Source: CAVYGN01 sp964413265 (lineage in GTDB: Bacteria > Spirochaetota > Brevinematia > Brevinematales > JAOACQ01). From it: a DNA stretch of 5,872 nt. Each line of letters opens with the position of its first letter. Positions within the stretch are counted from its first letter, which is position 1. The notes beneath the pieces are model-generated. The model saw only the letters and a list, made by a program, of their open reading frames with translations, was not told where the DNA came from and made no database searches. Below, in pieces: positions 5,361 to 5,872 of the stretch. The position numbers and the translations under genes were made by a program. The stretch covers positions 1 to 5,872 of the forward strand of contig CAYPRX010000061.1 in assembly GCA_964413265.1 (NCBI GenBank), given 5' to 3'.

Positions 5361-5872
5361 ATGAGCAGGGTTATAAATTTTGCAAAGGCGATAAATGAAG
5401 CTTATATTCAGGCTATGGAAACAGATAAGTCGGTAATAAGCTTCGGATTGGGAATAGACGATCCCAAAAGCGTATTCGGGACAACTTCGGGCCTTAAGGA
5501 AAGGTTCGGCAGTGAACGCGTATTCGACATGCCGACATCGGAAAATGCAATGACAGGGGTTGCAATAGGCGCATCTCTAAACGGAATTAGACCTGTCATG
5601 TGCCATCAGCGTCTTGATTTCTTTTTACTTGCCATAGATCAGCTTGTAAATAATGCCGCAAAATGGCAGTACATGTTCGGGGGAACCTCAAAAGTACCCA
5701 TAACGATAAGGCTGATCCTGGGTCAGGGCTGGGGGCAGGGGCCATCTCATTCTCAGAACCTTCAGTCCTGGTTTGTACATATACCTGGCTTAAAAGTCGT
5801 GATGCCTTCCTCGGCAGATGATGCCAAGGGTCTCCTTTTATCAAGCATATTTGATGATAATCCGGTTGTTTT
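5361..5872 (+). CDS. ThDP-dependent 2-oxoacid dehydrogenase-type E1, beta subunit (3'-truncated by window edge)
   Basis: The frame is open from ATG 5361 to the end of the window, giving 170 complete codons, roughly half of a usual E1 beta subunit of about 325 residues. The translation begins MSRVINFAKAINEAYIQAM. It contains RVFDMPTSENAMTGVAIGASLNGIRPV (53-79), where Glu61 matches the Glu that activates the ThDP aminopyrimidine; DQLVNNAAKWQYMFGG (93-108); and GPSHSQNLQSWFVHIPGLKVVMPSSADDAKGLL (127-159), with the HSQ histidine (His130) conserved in E1 beta. These identify it clearly as the partner of the alpha subunit immediately upstream. The two genes are three bases apart and in the same reading frame. 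No good Shine-Dalgarno precedes ATG 5361, so translation probably depends on ribosomes terminating at the alpha stop. The C-terminal domain lies beyond the window. Confidence 0.92.
   Translation, partial: MSRVINFAKAINEAYIQAMETDKSVISFGLGIDDPKSVFGTTSGLKERFGSERVFDMPTSENAMTGVAIGASLNGIRPVMCHQRLDFFLLAIDQLVNNAAKWQYMFGGTSKVPITIRLILGQGWGQGPSHSQNLQSWFVHIPGLKVVMPSSADDAKGLLLSSIFDDNPVV

Noticed and set aside
5596..5844. Long antisense reading frames opposite the E1 beta, E1 alpha, SDR and glycosyltransferase genes
   Set aside because: They lie opposite genes with clear family motifs, have compositionally odd translations and recognisable motifs are absent; they are shadows of the sense genes.

Overview
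The window is a compact, single-direction (+ strand) run of eight protein-coding genes. The first is cut by the left edge and the last by the right edge. The content is that of a surface-glycan or sugar-nucleotide locus: a GT2 glycosyltransferase, a GmhA-like SIS-domain sugar-phosphate isomerase, two extended-SDR NAD(P)-dependent nucleotide-sugar enzymes and a SAM methyltransferase. These lead directly into a heterodimeric thiamine-diphosphate (ThDP) E1 dehydrogenase-type pair, alpha then beta. I see no tRNA, rRNA, CRISPR array, transposase or insertion-sequence ends. The DNA is AT-rich, with frequent AGA/AGG (Arg) and ATA (Ile) codons, ATG starts and AGGAG-like ribosome sites. This fits a bacterium of low to moderate GC, but the window does not identify a phylum.

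Layout: 1-312, C-terminal remnant of an unrecognised protein; 324-1076, GT2 glycosyltransferase; 1077-1165, the only real intergenic gap, where a sub-operon could begin although no clear promoter or terminator is visible; 1166-1744, SIS isomerase; 1745-2737, dehydratase-like SDR; 2749-3693, epimerase-like SDR; 3706-4365, methyltransferase; 4380-5357, E1 alpha; 5361-5872, E1 beta, running off the right edge. From 1166 onward the gaps are 0-14 bases, so these six genes are very probably co-transcribed and partly translationally coupled.

Inferred joint function: the isomerase would supply a phosphorylated ketose/aldose such as a heptose. The two SDRs would oxidise, dehydrate or epimerise a nucleotide-activated sugar, giving a keto-sugar. 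The methyltransferase would decorate the product. The E1 alpha/beta pair would either decarboxylate a 2-oxoacid or, more interestingly, transfer a ThDP-bound two-carbon unit to a keto-sugar, making a branched-chain or extended sugar. The avilamycin AviB1/AviB2 E1-like pair is a precedent. No E2 (lipoyl acyltransferase) or E3 gene lies within the window, but downstream sequence is not visible.

Departures from family consensus worth attention: YxxxR in place of the SDR YxxxK and a Ser in the Rossmann glycine motif (1745-2737 gene); an Asp where GmhA has its catalytic Glu (SIS gene); and a replaced phosphorylation-loop motif in E1 alpha. The epimerase-like gene also holds a perfect 11-bp inverted repeat. 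E1 alpha and E1 beta share a reading frame and are separated by only one TGA and one codon.
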